Positions 13,869 through 24,994 of a DNA stretch of 64,000 nt are shown here, piece after piece. A program made the position numbers and the translations under genes. Every line of letters begins with the position of its first letter. Positions within the stretch are counted from its first letter, which is position 1. The DNA comes from Rhodeus uyekii (Eukaryota; Chordata; Actinopteri; Cypriniformes; Acheilognathidae): contig JAWRVZ010000113.1 of the NCBI GenBank assembly GCA_037043235.1, positions 261,001 to 325,000 of the forward strand. Direction: 5' to 3'. Under the pieces are notes generated by a model that was not told the DNA's origin, ran no database searches, and was given only the letters and a program-made list of their open reading frames with translations.

Positions 13869-14119
13869 GTTCTCTTCTCAGCGTTCTGTGTGTGTGTGAG
13901 CAGAGCGGGACACGGCAAATCTGCATGTGTAGGGGAGGGGCGCTGTGTCTAGCTTATCACAGAACGCAGACACAGTCAGCTATCCAATGAGGATTCTTAT
14001 TCAATCCGAGCACAGATATTGACTCGTATTACTCGTATGATACTCGTACTCTGCAAAAGTGCTTTATCCGTACCGGATACTCGTTTCAGCCGAGTATCCG
14101 GCTCAACTCTAGATGTTAC
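13430..14119. mobile_element. Non-autonomous hAT element with 8-bp target duplication
   Basis: GATGTTAC occurs at 13430-13437 and again at 14112-14119, as a perfect 8-bp target-site duplication. It bounds a 674-bp element with imperfect terminal inverted repeats TAGGGATGAGC and GCTCAACTCTA. An 8-bp duplication with TAG-type ends is the hallmark of the hAT superfamily. The interior has repeated 'tatctgtatctg' words, a GA microsatellite (about 13838-13866) and no transposase frame, so the element would have depended on a transposase supplied elsewhere. Confidence 0.85.
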
Positions 14120-17100
14120 AAGGACAGGGACATATGTTGGATGCAGAGCATGGCTGGTGGGGGGAAAATCATTATTTCTCAAAATCACATCCAGTGCCAT
14201 ACTAAATAAGCATTTAGGGCAATATGATGGGCAAACAGCAATATTGCTGGTTAGCTTCTCTATTTACACCACGCTAACAAAGATGCTTCTGAAAAAATCC
14301 AAAGCAGAACCGACTGCTGCCTGCGCATGTCCGATAAAAACACAGTAATGTTTAGATCCTGAATTATTCAAATCTTCTGAATGAATCGGATGTGACTCTT
14401 AAAAACTAGCATAGAAATATATTGTCAAATTAGTAAGAGTAGTAAGCAGGTAGTTTAATTTCTGAATGAAACAGTGTTTTCGAAGAGTTGGATGAATTAA
14501 TCAATAAAACATTCACTCATAAAGACAGTCACTTGACACTATCTACTTGAGTGTCTATGTGAGCTGAGATATATGAAATATCCCCACCACTTAATGCACA
14601 AACTGACAGCATGTCAAAGACAGACAATTCTATCAAATTTATATTATATTCTTTTCATTTCACCTTTGCATTTACTATTGTGTAGCTTTCTAAACATGGC
14701 ATTGTAACAACAAATGTAAAGTCACAATAAAAGCATCTGCAAAATTCATAAATGTACATAATTGCAGCTTGAGTGCTTAGTAATATGCTACGCCTTGAGA
14801 GGGCCTCACAAAGGGTCGAGGCACACACACCTACACACCAGAGAAATGAGAGGCATCAGGTTGGACTGGCTGAGAAGCAGAATCCAAAGCTCTTTAATTA
14901 AAGCTGATAAGGGGTTTCCACTCAACACGCCACAAGTTTCTGTCACTGTGTCGTTTACTGGAGTCACAACGAACTGGAGAGGAGAGCTAACGAGGTGTCA
15001 TCCCCCAGATGCTTTGCTCATCATAGAGGAAGAAGGGTGGAAAGGGAAAAGGAGAGAGAGAAAGCATAATAAAGCAGAGGGTGGGCTATGGATGGCAGTG
15101 TGTGAGAAGGAACAAGTTGGAGAGAACAACAATGAGAAAAGAGGAGGACAGCGACCCAGCGAGGAAGTGGACTGTTAATAAACAGAAGTTTATTAACACT
15201 ACCACATCAGCTGGCGCAGTTGATGCCATCTGGTGTAATGGCCTGGGTGCCACACGCCCGCAGGCAGATGGTAACCGTTTTACTGATCATTATTACACCA
15301 TCAGCATGTGCTTATGGCAGACGGGTACGCCCTGCACACCCATGTCTGGCAGGAGGACACGTACATCACTAACCTATACCTGGTTAACCCCTCACCTCAG
15401 CCCTGTGTGTGCACACATGGGACAGATAGAAAGAAATGTGCAAGCTTTAAAAGCTTCTCCCTTGCAGTCAAGTCACCCCAATTTATATACATTTATACAA
15501 TCCAAATGTATAAAGCAACGTTGCAGTAATAAACAGGAAAACAAAAGAATCAATGATGCAAACTTCACCAAATATGAGACAAATTCAAATTCTGCAGTAA
15601 AGCAACTCGAAAAAGACAATAGTGTCATTGATTATTTCTGTTGAGTTCATCAATTACGAAATAAGTTCAAGAAAACAATAGTGTCATTATTCATCTTGAG
15701 TCATTGCAATGTTGATTCAGTTCAGTTTAATAACAGCATCGATATTGCAGAGTTCATCACTTATTAAGCCAATTAGATTCAGCTATAAAGCAGCTCTACA
15801 GAAGACAATAACACCATTCAGTTCAAGTTTTGTTCTCATCCTAGTGTCATTGCAGTCAAATCGATTACATTACTGGGAATTACTGTAAATTACCCCAACT
15901 AAGGAAGGTAAAGGTAACAGTGGCAAGGAACCCAAACTCCATCAAGTTACAATCTGTCATGATCTATTGACTATCTAAAAAAGATTGAGTTTTGAAGAGT
16001 TTAGATTACATTTTCTCTTCATTGAGATAATGACTACTCTATTTATTTTTGGACCGCTCGAAAAAAGGCTTGTGTTTGCTAAAGTGTGCAGCTTTCCCGT
16101 CACAGATTGCCGTCTAATCCAGGTAATAGCCATTAAGCAGCCTTGTCTGAACAAAAATAAGCTTCGCTCAACAAGCCAAATGTGCCAGAGACATTTTTGG
16201 ATGCAACAACCCCCAGATGAATATCTGAACCCACCAGACACACCCCGGTCCTCCCAGGCTGGGGAAACGTTTTCACTCTGACTGTCAGTTGTTGGACACA
16301 CATCCAGTAAGTGGCAGGTTGTCATGAATATTCAGTATACAGAGTTTCCTGCATGTCTATGAGACTGAATATGGCTTGGATTCCTAATGGGATAATGAGG
16401 ATCATCTGAAGGTTCCACACAGGTGGCCATTTGGGAGGATAGACTATCCCTGTTTACACTAGGCATAAAAATCCTCCTTACGTATTTGTAAAGCCATCCG
16501 ATTGTTCTAAAGCACATTAAATGCTGTTGTAAACAATCTAGTACAAATCAGACTGGTGTACAGTAAAATGTTTTACATTAATAACATTCATTGCATTGTG
16601 TACAAATGCCTATTTTATATTAAATGGTTATGAGGAATCAAAGTTGTTAATGTCATGCTTTACAGCATGATAACTTTACATAGTTATTAGTTACATAAGA
16701 GAATTAGTTACATATTTTATAAATCTAATGTCCTCTTCCAGTTGTATTTCACATGGAAACACATGCAGACTTGGATGCAGACATTGTGAATCAGTCGATT
16801 TCTCTCAGCTTTAGCCAATTTACTCTGAACAACACACGTCAACACTGTGCAGATCTACACAAGGCCTTTAAAGGAAAGCCCTAACCAAACCTCAGCACCA
16901 CCAACAAACACAACCCTGGTATTTATAGACCAATTAAATCTTTTCTCACTGAAATCCACCTGAAGGACAGTGACTGACACTTCAGAGAAGATCCATGCAG
17001 AGATGAACTGGCTATTAAAGAGATGGTGTTGTAAATAGAATTAGGTATTGTGTTTTCCAGTACTGAAATATTGACACTGGTTCTGCTAGGTTTGTTATAG

Positions 17101-17947
17101 TGGAAGCACTGGGTGAAGACACCAGGCGTATTCATTAATTCTGACAGTATTGAGTTTCCTACAGATACTGAGCAGGGACTCCTTGTTCAGAGGATTATAT
17201 ATCTTATATAAGACAACTAATGCAACAGAGTAAAATGTAAAATTGCAACCTCAGAAATACATATAAATGTGAAAATTCATTGAATTTCTTTTTGAGTCAT
17301 AATATTGAATAAAACCAAAAACTGTGTGTGTGTGTGCAGATTTATATTACATTTTTAGGACCAAATTTCCCCACAAGGATAGTAAAACTTGACTTCCCTT
17401 TTAAGAGAACTCAAGCTGCATCGAAACTGTAGAGGAATTAGAGTAAAGACCGGAGGACCAGATATGTTGAATGAAGATCAGGAGTCAGAAGTGCAGTAAA
17501 TAGAAGAAATTTTAGTGAAGTTTAGGTTGCAGTTTCATCAGCAGAAGCTTCAGGTCTCACAAGGAGTTCGTAGGCCACCCCACATACAATAACATTGTTA
17601 CAGCAATTATACTCTAACAGAGGCTACTAACTACGTCAATGATGATGGTTAAATGATGATGGTTATCTTCGTTGATCACATGGCTGACGGGTTAGTGACC
17701 TTCCACTTGGCTTGTTGAGAACAACAAGTCATTCCGTCTCGAAAATACAGACCATATTAACACACACACACACACAGAGACACAGCTTCTCCAAGGCTGA
17801 ACTCGGCTCAGGCTCCAACTATCAACAGAAAGACTCTCAAAACATTCTGATAACATGTTCTATCTGGTGAGACATGCCGACAATATTCATCCTTACTCTA
17901 TGGAAAAATACAGAAAAGCAAAGAAAGGCTTTAAGTAATAATTGGTT
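14120..17947. other. Intergenic DNA without a recognisable gene
   Basis: Two open frames of 138 and 187 codons overlap at about 14762-15644. They lack codon bias, splice structure and any family motif, so I do not call them. The block at about 15180-15320 is unusually complex and E-box rich (cagctg, catctg) and could be regulatory. The rest is AT-rich unique DNA with short CA runs near 17322-17336 and 17761-17776. Confidence 0.5.
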
Positions 17948-18052
17948 ACATAGTTGATAGACTGAGGTGTACAAATACGGAAAAGAAAATAATATATATA
18001 TATATATATATATTATTTTCTTTTCCGTATTTGTACACCTCAGTCTATCAAC

Positions 18053-18057
<5 letters not shown>
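17948..18057. repeat. Perfect 110-bp palindrome centred on a TA run
   Basis: Bases 17948-18002 are the reverse complement of 18003-18057, with the axis inside a short TA microsatellite. Unique words such as acatagttgatagactgagg on the left reappear in reverse on the right. The right arm is also the start of the first copy of the tandem block described next. Confidence 0.9.
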
Positions 18058-18097
<40 letters not shown>

Positions 18098-18292
18098 AAA
18101 TAAGAAATATATACAATAGGCAATGGATTTCCGAATCGTCTCTATCAAAATGCTATGGGACCGCTCAGCGTGAATGCGTCATGAAGCACATGTAAAATCG
18201 AACCAATCGAGTGAAGAGAGCTCAGAGGCAGGTATATATATATATATATATATTATTTTCTTTTCCGTATTTGTACACCTCAGTCTATCAAC

Positions 18293-18343
<51 letters not shown>

Positions 18344-18479
18344 AAATAAGAAATATATACAATAGGCAATGGATTTCCGAATCGTCTCTATCAAAATGCT
18401 ATGGGACCGCTCAGCGTGAATGCGTCATGAAGCACATGTAAAATCGAACCAATCGAGTGAAGAGAGCTCAGAGGCAGGT
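18003..18479. repeat. Two tandem copies of a about 240-bp block
   Basis: Two near-identical copies occupy 18003-18232 and 18233-18479. Each runs from a TA-run and tattattttcttttccgtat through a longer TA-run and ggcaatggatttccgaatcg to gagctcagaggcaggt. Outside the TA runs I see essentially no differences, so the duplication is recent or has been homogenised. Only the second copy continues into the CRE- and TATA-bearing sequence at 18479-18505. Confidence 0.9.
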
Positions 18480-18505
18480 GACGTCACGAACTATAACTAT
18501 AAAAG
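18479..18505 (+). promoter_or_regulatory. CRE plus TATA box, probably transposon-borne
   Basis: A perfect palindromic cAMP-response element, TGACGTCA, lies at 18479-18486. A good TATA box, TATAAAAG, lies 12 bases downstream at 18498-18505. The spacing resembles a compact RNA polymerase II promoter, as found in LTRs or DIRS-type termini. No intact gene follows: the frame from 18457 to 18714 is hydrophobic but has no recognisable family. Confidence 0.5.
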
Positions 18506-18739
18506 GCATGCCAAATCCAACAGTGCTAACTTCTGTGTCTTCAGTAGTGCTTTGTGTGATCGTTTGTCTTAATTATTGTTGTTTGTCTACCAACGATATA
18601 AGAGTGAAAATAGCAAACTTTCAGCATTTCGTTTGTGTGTTTATCCCTATCCTCGTTTCATTTAGGGTGGGGATTTACATGATCTTTGTGTTGCTTGTTT
18701 GGGAGAGGATATAGAGACGCTCCGCTCCCGCCTGCAGCT

Positions 18740-19110
18740 CTTCAAGTATAGGCTCCTCTTGGCTCAGGTCCCTCTGTGGCTGATGCTCAGCAGAAGTACA
18801 GGTCTTTGGGATCACAACTAGATCTAACGGATGGGTTTGAAACTGGCACTGCCTTATCTCTGCCCTCACCCGGTGGATCCAGTACCTTCTCTCCGGGGCT
18901 CAGGTCCTGCTGTGGTTTAGACTCAGCTGTGACGATTGTGAACAGACCTGACGGAGGGGTTAGAGACGAGTGCTGCCCTATCTCTCCCCTCACCTGTTGG
19001 GTCCAGTGCCTTCCCTCTGGGTTCGGAAGCATGCTCTGCGGTTTCTTCCACACTGGGAGAAGCACTGGCGCTGCAACTATCCAGTTCTGAGAATCTGAAT
19101 GTTGTTAGCA
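18740..19110 (-). pseudogene. Diverged repeats with a shared minus-strand peptide
   Basis: Two to three imperfect copies with a period of about 124-136 bp share wording on both strands. On the minus strand they encode related peptides, including GEGRDRAALVSNPSVRS and GEGRDKAVPVSNPSVRS, preceded by AEHASEP or AESKPQQDLSP. A third partial unit, AEHQPQRDLSQ, is in another frame. The copies are out of frame with each other, so no single protein is encoded today. It may be a fragment of a retroelement gag-like or repeat-rich gene; I do not recognise the family. Confidence 0.45.
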
Positions 19111-21837
19111 TCAAGGCTGGAGATAATCTGAGAGGCTAACTGATATGTTAGCAGTTTATGCTGTTGAGAAAAAACAGACACATGTTGCTCTCTACCTTTA
19201 AAAAAAACATTGGAAACATTTTTTGAAAAAGTTCTGGGAACAATCCCAGTTGGCAAATATGTTCTAAGAATTTTTTGCCAACATTCTTATTCAGTTACAA
19301 AAATGTTATTTCTGATTTTTTTTTACGTTTTAAAAATGTTTTTCTTGGTTATGCGAACATGAGGGGAAAGTTCCATTTAATCATTGTGCAAATATAATGG
19401 CAAAACTTTTGAATACTTAAACAAGTAGTAACATTTAAAAAACATTAGGAAAACATCAATTTTTACGTTTCACGTAAAAATATTCCATGAATGTATAAGT
19501 AAAAAACTTGTTGGAAGAATGTTTATTCATAACTTTGAGAGAACCTTGCCAAAAAAGTTAGCTAAAGTTCTGATAATTTCTTTGAGAACGACCTGACAAA
19601 TTTATGTATGAATGGAAGAAAGCTGTATTAAAAATTGTTTAAAAAATATACATTTAAAAGTTTAAGTCAAAATTTACATTTAAATAGAAGCTTATCATGT
19701 ATGAAATATCACACAAAAAGAATACAAACAGTTTACATATACATTACATAACGTACAACAGGGCCTACAATCATACATTTCTGTTTATACTGCAATTTAG
19801 TACAAGATGACTGCAATCTAAACTTGACAACAGCACATCCTTTGTTGTTTGTATAGATTGTGTTGCATTTACCTGCTTCACATTGGTTAAAATTGCTCAG
19901 CGCACACTCAAGCATATACAGTATAAACACTCAAAACCTCATGGCCATCATGAGTAGGCATAGAACATTATGAATGTTATCTTTCTAATCCAGACAGGGT
20001 TTAGAGAACTGCAACACCTCAGCAACGGTTCCAGTAACACCCCTGCTGGCTGCCAAACAAAGGAAATCTCAACGCATGAGGATAAAACATTCAAACGCTA
20101 CAGTTGATGTTGTGAGCGGGCTCCAAAGTCACTGAGCTATGACATCCGCTGGGTTGGCATATGCTTCAAGTGGCATGTCATTTTTAGAAATGTGATGCTT
20201 TCTTTGTCCTTTCAATGGCTGCACCTCAGAGAACAATAGACAAACATTTCATTTTATGTCTGTGAAGCTAATCATTGATTTGTTAGTGTATAAACATGAC
20301 TTCATGAAACTTATGCTTAGATTTACGATTTAGAACTATATTGTGTTGCACTATAGATTTTGTTATTAAATATAAAAGTTTGATATGCCACCTTTTGCAT
20401 TCATCCTGCACATTTTACTATTGAAAATTTCTGGAAAACTTCATTCTGATTGGTCAACTGCGCTGCATTCAGTGCAGAAAGATCATTCCGAACGTTCCAC
20501 AAATACTGTTAACATAAACTGCCTTTACTTTTGATTGCTCTTGTTGCAAAAGCATTGAAGTGAAAATTACTTCTGAGAACTTCTGTACAGCTGTATTGAA
20601 GTGGGTTTTTTTTCTTAGTGGATAAGATAATCAATATTTCATGCTCATGTATTTATTTATTCATGTTGTGAATGGATATACAGAGCCCCTGATGAAACAT
20701 GATGATGGCAAATATTAGAGGATAAATTATATTTCACTGTTTTTGTTTTTGCTCTCGTAGAAGCGTTCCCCTTGAAACTTTGCATTCGCTCGCAAATACA
20801 CTCGCAAAATGATTATGTTCCACTTTAAACATTGCTTTTGCTAGCAAAAGCATTGAAATATAGTTGTTCTTCCCACCAGTCACAAAAGTTTTGCGAACAC
20901 AAAGCTTCCTGATGGCAAATGTTTTATGAGCGAAGACAAAGTTTCTCAGGGGAACATAAAAGTTTTACGAGGGAACGCAAAAGCATTGATATAAAACATT
21001 TTCCTCCCATCATAATTTTTTACTATCATCTCATTAGGGGTCCATACAAACATGACACAATACAATACAATACAATATTGCTCAAACAGGTTCCCATGGG
21101 AAAGCATGACCTGCATGACCTGATAAAATGTGTAGCACAACCTTGAATGCAATGCAAGTTGTACAGGAAAGTGTAGGTCAGCAGTTGGGATGAGGTTTGT
21201 GGTTGTGTATAGTTTCTCTTCTCTTCTCGGACAGGTGCGTATATGTATGTATGTTAATATCCAGAGGTTTGTGTCCTCAGCAGCTTTGACTCCAAAGCAC
21301 CAGGGTCTGTCAGAGAGGATTACACTGCTGCCAACAACATCACCAATGCAAAGAGGATTTAGGAATGATTTCCTAACTCAGCCAGCACACTAGCTTAATA
21401 TATTTGAGCTTTTGCAACAAATCGAATGAATATATAGATAGCATTAATCAGATGCTGAAAGGAAAAGGATTTTAAAATGGCAAGACTGCTGAAACTAAAT
21501 AAATTTGTTTGTCAATCAAAATTGATATTATTTACTTAATGCATATTGCTGGTCTTGGTGAACATTGCTGATGTTGTTCGCCATCACACAGTTAATTCGG
21601 ATTCTGTTCAAACTTAGGGTGCGTCTCCCTAGTTCCCTAGTTCAGTAGTCAGGGCACTGATAAGAGCTGTCTGAAATGCAAAATCCCTCCAGTACACTGA
21701 GACATTCACTTCCTAAGAAGTCCCACAATGCACAGTGATGTTTTTTTTTAAATACAAATCATCATTATTTAATTCTATTTCAGCATAAACATAGGTCGCT
21801 AGAAAGTTAATGAACATTATCTAGCTAACATATATTT
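19111..21837. other. AT-rich intergenic repeat-like DNA
   Basis: No gene is seen. The word gcaaaagcattga recurs near 20548, 20843 and 20980 within a degenerate fish-type repeat. The part at about 19200-19640 has many aaaaatgttt-type words typical of decayed non-coding DNA transposons. A short run of tacaa units occurs near 21060. Confidence 0.45.
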
Positions 21838-22573
21838 ACGACTGAAATGTTGTATATGTAACAAGCAAAGAATGGTGGATACAAGGACTCAAACGCAGTT
21901 TGGATGGAATTTATAAAAAAAATAAAAATACAAACAAACAACCCGAGCAAAAAACTAGACCAACTAAAACTAGACTGACTGGACTAGACAGAACTAGACT
22001 CGACTGGGCTCGACAAGCGACACAAGGAAAAGACAACGACGCGACACAGGACAGCAAACACGAAGGGATTAAATAGACAGGAGGGAGGATAATAAGGTTG
22101 GAAACTGCTGGGGCAAATCAAAGCTAAACAGGGGAACAAAGTGGGCGGGGTTACACAATTACAAGACACGAACAGCCAATGTGAACGCGCATCGCCGCGT
22201 GTTAACATAAAACAGGAGACAGCGACACGAAAAAACAACATGAAAGCACGCGGCCGATGTAAACACTGCACACAGACATGAGAGTAACGTAGAGCATAAC
22301 GTAGAGCGCACAAGAATGAGAAAACACTCGTTTCGCGCGCTCACGACAAGGACGAACACATGGGTCATGAATTTTTGAACCCCGAAACAAAACAGAAACA
22401 GCGTCTTGGGATCGGACATCATAACCCGCACACAAGACGCTACAAAAACAAGAGCGCGCGCAACACGGAACTTGAAGCCACCCGCACCCACAAAACACGA
22501 GACATTACTGTAGTGTCAGAGCTCTCACAAAACCAAGAGATTACTAGACCGAATGTGGCAGAACCCTGACACA
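21838..22573 (-). mobile_element. LTR-like CpG-rich element, possible solo LTR
   Basis: This block has strong strand asymmetry and CpG richness (about 22140-22470) unlike its flanks. Read on the minus strand it begins TGTCAGGGTTCTGCCACA, carries a possible TATA-like tctatttaatccc near 22070, and ends near cttgttaca. A TG...CA layout of about 0.7 kb suggests a solo LTR. I could not find a clean target duplication, so the class is uncertain. The overlapping open frames are shadows of the biased composition. Confidence 0.45.
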
Positions 22574-23116
22574 TACTCTACTTGTAAATAACATTAAATA
22601 TAATGTCTGAAAGTTATTAGTTCTGCTGTTGTCCATAAATACCAGTAGTTTCCTTGTGTGTGCTAATTAATCATTAATTAAGTTCACCTGTTGTTCGTTT
22701 AGTTTCCTAATTTACCGCTACGTATTTAAGTCCTCATTTTGCCTTGTTTAGTTGCCCGTTCTCTGTCATGTTGGTAGAGTTTGATTTTGTCTCATTGTGT
22801 TTTCAGTTTTTTTAATAAATAGCCTACTTACTGCAATATTATCCATTTTCCATCTTAATTGCAACCCAAGTGTGACAAAACCATGGTAATTTAAGCCATT
22901 ATTTTTATAGTGATTATTTAAAAAGTATAAAATACTTAATTTGTTAATATTGTCATTATAAAATTGGTTAACCATCATTTTAAAATGCGCTCGACAATGC
23001 AAAGCAAATTTGAATCATATTTTTCCATGCAAAGCATGTGAAGTTTTGTGACCCTTCATTTTTCTGCAAACTCTTTTCCTTTTCCTACATTTGGACTCAT
23101 TCCATGAGTAAACTAC

Positions 23117-23388
23117 ACTCTAAAAAAAAATGGTGCTATATAGCACTAAAAGTGGTTCTTTGGCTCGTAATCATAGGGGAACCATTTTTAGTGCTATATA
23201 GCACCAAATGGTGCTACAAAGAACCATTATGAGGTGCCATATAGCAGCATCTCAAATGATGGTGCTATATGGCAACTCATAATGGTTCTTTGTAGCACCA
23301 TTTGGTGCTATATAGCACTAAAAATGGTTCCCCTATGATTACGAGCCAAGAACCACTTTTAGTGCTATATAGCACTTTTTTTTAGAGT
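23117..23388. mobile_element. 272-bp foldback MITE flanked by CTAC
   Basis: The whole element is one long imperfect palindrome. It begins actctaaaaaaaa, ends with the complement ttttttttagagt, and each arm repeats gtgctatatagcac and tggtgctac words. A 4-bp direct repeat, CTAC, lies immediately outside at 23113-23116 and 23389-23392, consistent with a target-site duplication. It has no coding capacity. RNA from it would fold into a near-complete hairpin. The superfamily is unclear. Confidence 0.85.
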
Positions 23389-23392
23389 CTAC

Positions 23393-24399
23393 TGACCAAA
23401 GAATAGTTGAGATGGAGAAAAATGGAGCATGTCAGTCAGATTTCAGTTGGTTTCGGAAAAGACTGCATTTTGTGAGTATTTTAAATGGTACCTTTGAGCG
23501 GTCCTTCAAGTGATGGTTTGACTTTTAAAATTACATTTATTTGAAATTAGCCATATTAATCAATATGCATGTGATAAAGATGTTGCATGTATGATTTTGA
23601 GTGCAGTGTGTCTATGTGTGTGTGAGTGTGTGCGCTGAGGGTGGTTTGGGCTGTTCTCTCGGCAGCAGCTACAGGCTTTTGTGCAGTGAAAGTAATGGAG
23701 TGGAAAATGCACTCGGCTGCTCTTTATTCTACACAACTACATCACCAGCGGGAACTCTCCACTTTCATCTGTTTCTCTGATACATACATGAACGGCACCA
23801 CCTGCACACAGACGACCTGACCATCAGTGGATTGATGTGTCTGCAGCACATGCATGTCATCAACATGAACAAACTCACACAACGGATACTGATCAGCCTC
23901 ATTATTCACCAGCACACGTAACCAGCTCAATAGAGTATGTAAACTTTAACATATGAAACAGGCTGAAGACAAAAATTCGTATTAAAAACAGTTGTGCTGC
24001 TTTATTCTTTTGTGGATTCCGTGGCAAATAACACATACAAAGGGACAGCATTTATTTGAAATAGTTTTATAAATGTCTTTACTGACACTTTTGATCAATT
24101 TGAATGCATTATCACTGAATAAAAGAAAAAAACTCTTTTCAGTGATTGTGTAATTTTAATGAACTCTGATGCATTAGGTAAATAAATAAAAAGATGTCAG
24201 AGTTAACGTTGTTATTTTCGCCAACATGTATAAACAAAGATAGAGACTTGTTTGTGCATAAGTAGTAAAAAAGTAGCCAACTCATTAAGTACAACACACA
24301 CACTCAAAATCCAAAATCATACATGCACATAGTAATGCAGTCTATGCATTATATTGATTTGTAATGATATTTAAAAGCATTTGAATTGAATCAATTGTT
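23393..24399. other. Intergenic DNA, nothing recognised
   Basis: The stretch is AT-rich with scattered TG words near 23600-23630. No exon, RNA gene or clear repeat was found. Confidence 0.5.
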
Positions 24400-24415
24400 T
24401 TGAGTAGCAAATTAT

Positions 24416-24994
24416 TTGAATAAAAAATTAATGACTATAATAGATAGAGTCAGGAAAGAGTCACGAGGCACACACGACACCATCCACATCAATGGAATGG
24501 CCGTTGAGCGTGTCTCCAGCTTCAAGTTCCTGGGGATCCACATCTCGGCTGACATGACCTGGACAACCAACACCTCCAGCCTGGTCAAGAAGGCTCACCA
24601 GCGCCTCTTCTTCCTGAGGACACTGAGGAAGAACCAGCTCTCCTCGGCTATCCTGGTGAACTTCTACCGCTGCGCTATAGAAAGCATCCTGACGAACTGT
24701 GTCACAGTGTGGTATGGGTGCTGTTCTGTCGCGGAGCGCAAGGCACTGCAGCGGGTGGTGAAAACTGCCCAACGCATCACAGGGAGTCCACTTCCTGCCA
24801 TCGAGCACGTCCAGAGGAAACGCTGTCTGCGTCGAGCTCGCAGCATCCTCAAGGACTCCTCTCACCCAGCCCACAGACTGTTCTCCCTCCTTCCCTCCGG
24901 CAGGCGTTTCAGGTGCCTCCGGACCAGAACCAGCAGACTAAAGAACAGTTTCTTCCCCAGAGCTGTCTCTTTACTGAACTCTAACCCTTGCTGA
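24416..24994 (+). pseudogene. LINE reverse-transcriptase ORF, C-terminal fragment
   Basis: An open frame of 192 codons ends at a TGA at 24992-24994. It contains the blocks FKFLGIHISADMTW, LVKKAHQRLFFLRTL, NFYRCAIESILT and SVWYG-like VTVWYG, then HRLFSLLPSGRR and LKNSFFPRAVSLLN. These are the standard thumb and tail segments of fish CR1/L2/Rex1-type LINE proteins. The catalytic F/YADD motif and the endonuclease are absent because of 5' truncation, so the first ATG is not a true start. The surviving frame has no internal stop, suggesting a fairly young insertion. Confidence 0.85.

Noticed and set aside
14762..15644. Open frames of 138 and 187 codons on the plus strand
   Set aside because: No domain, codon bias or splice logic; they overlap a likely non-coding block.
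17837..18394. Two nearly identical minus-strand frames rich in Ile-Tyr
   Set aside because: They are produced by TA microsatellites in the duplicated block.
22159..22498. Cys/Val-rich overlapping minus-strand frames
   Set aside because: They are shadows of the skewed composition of the LTR-like element.
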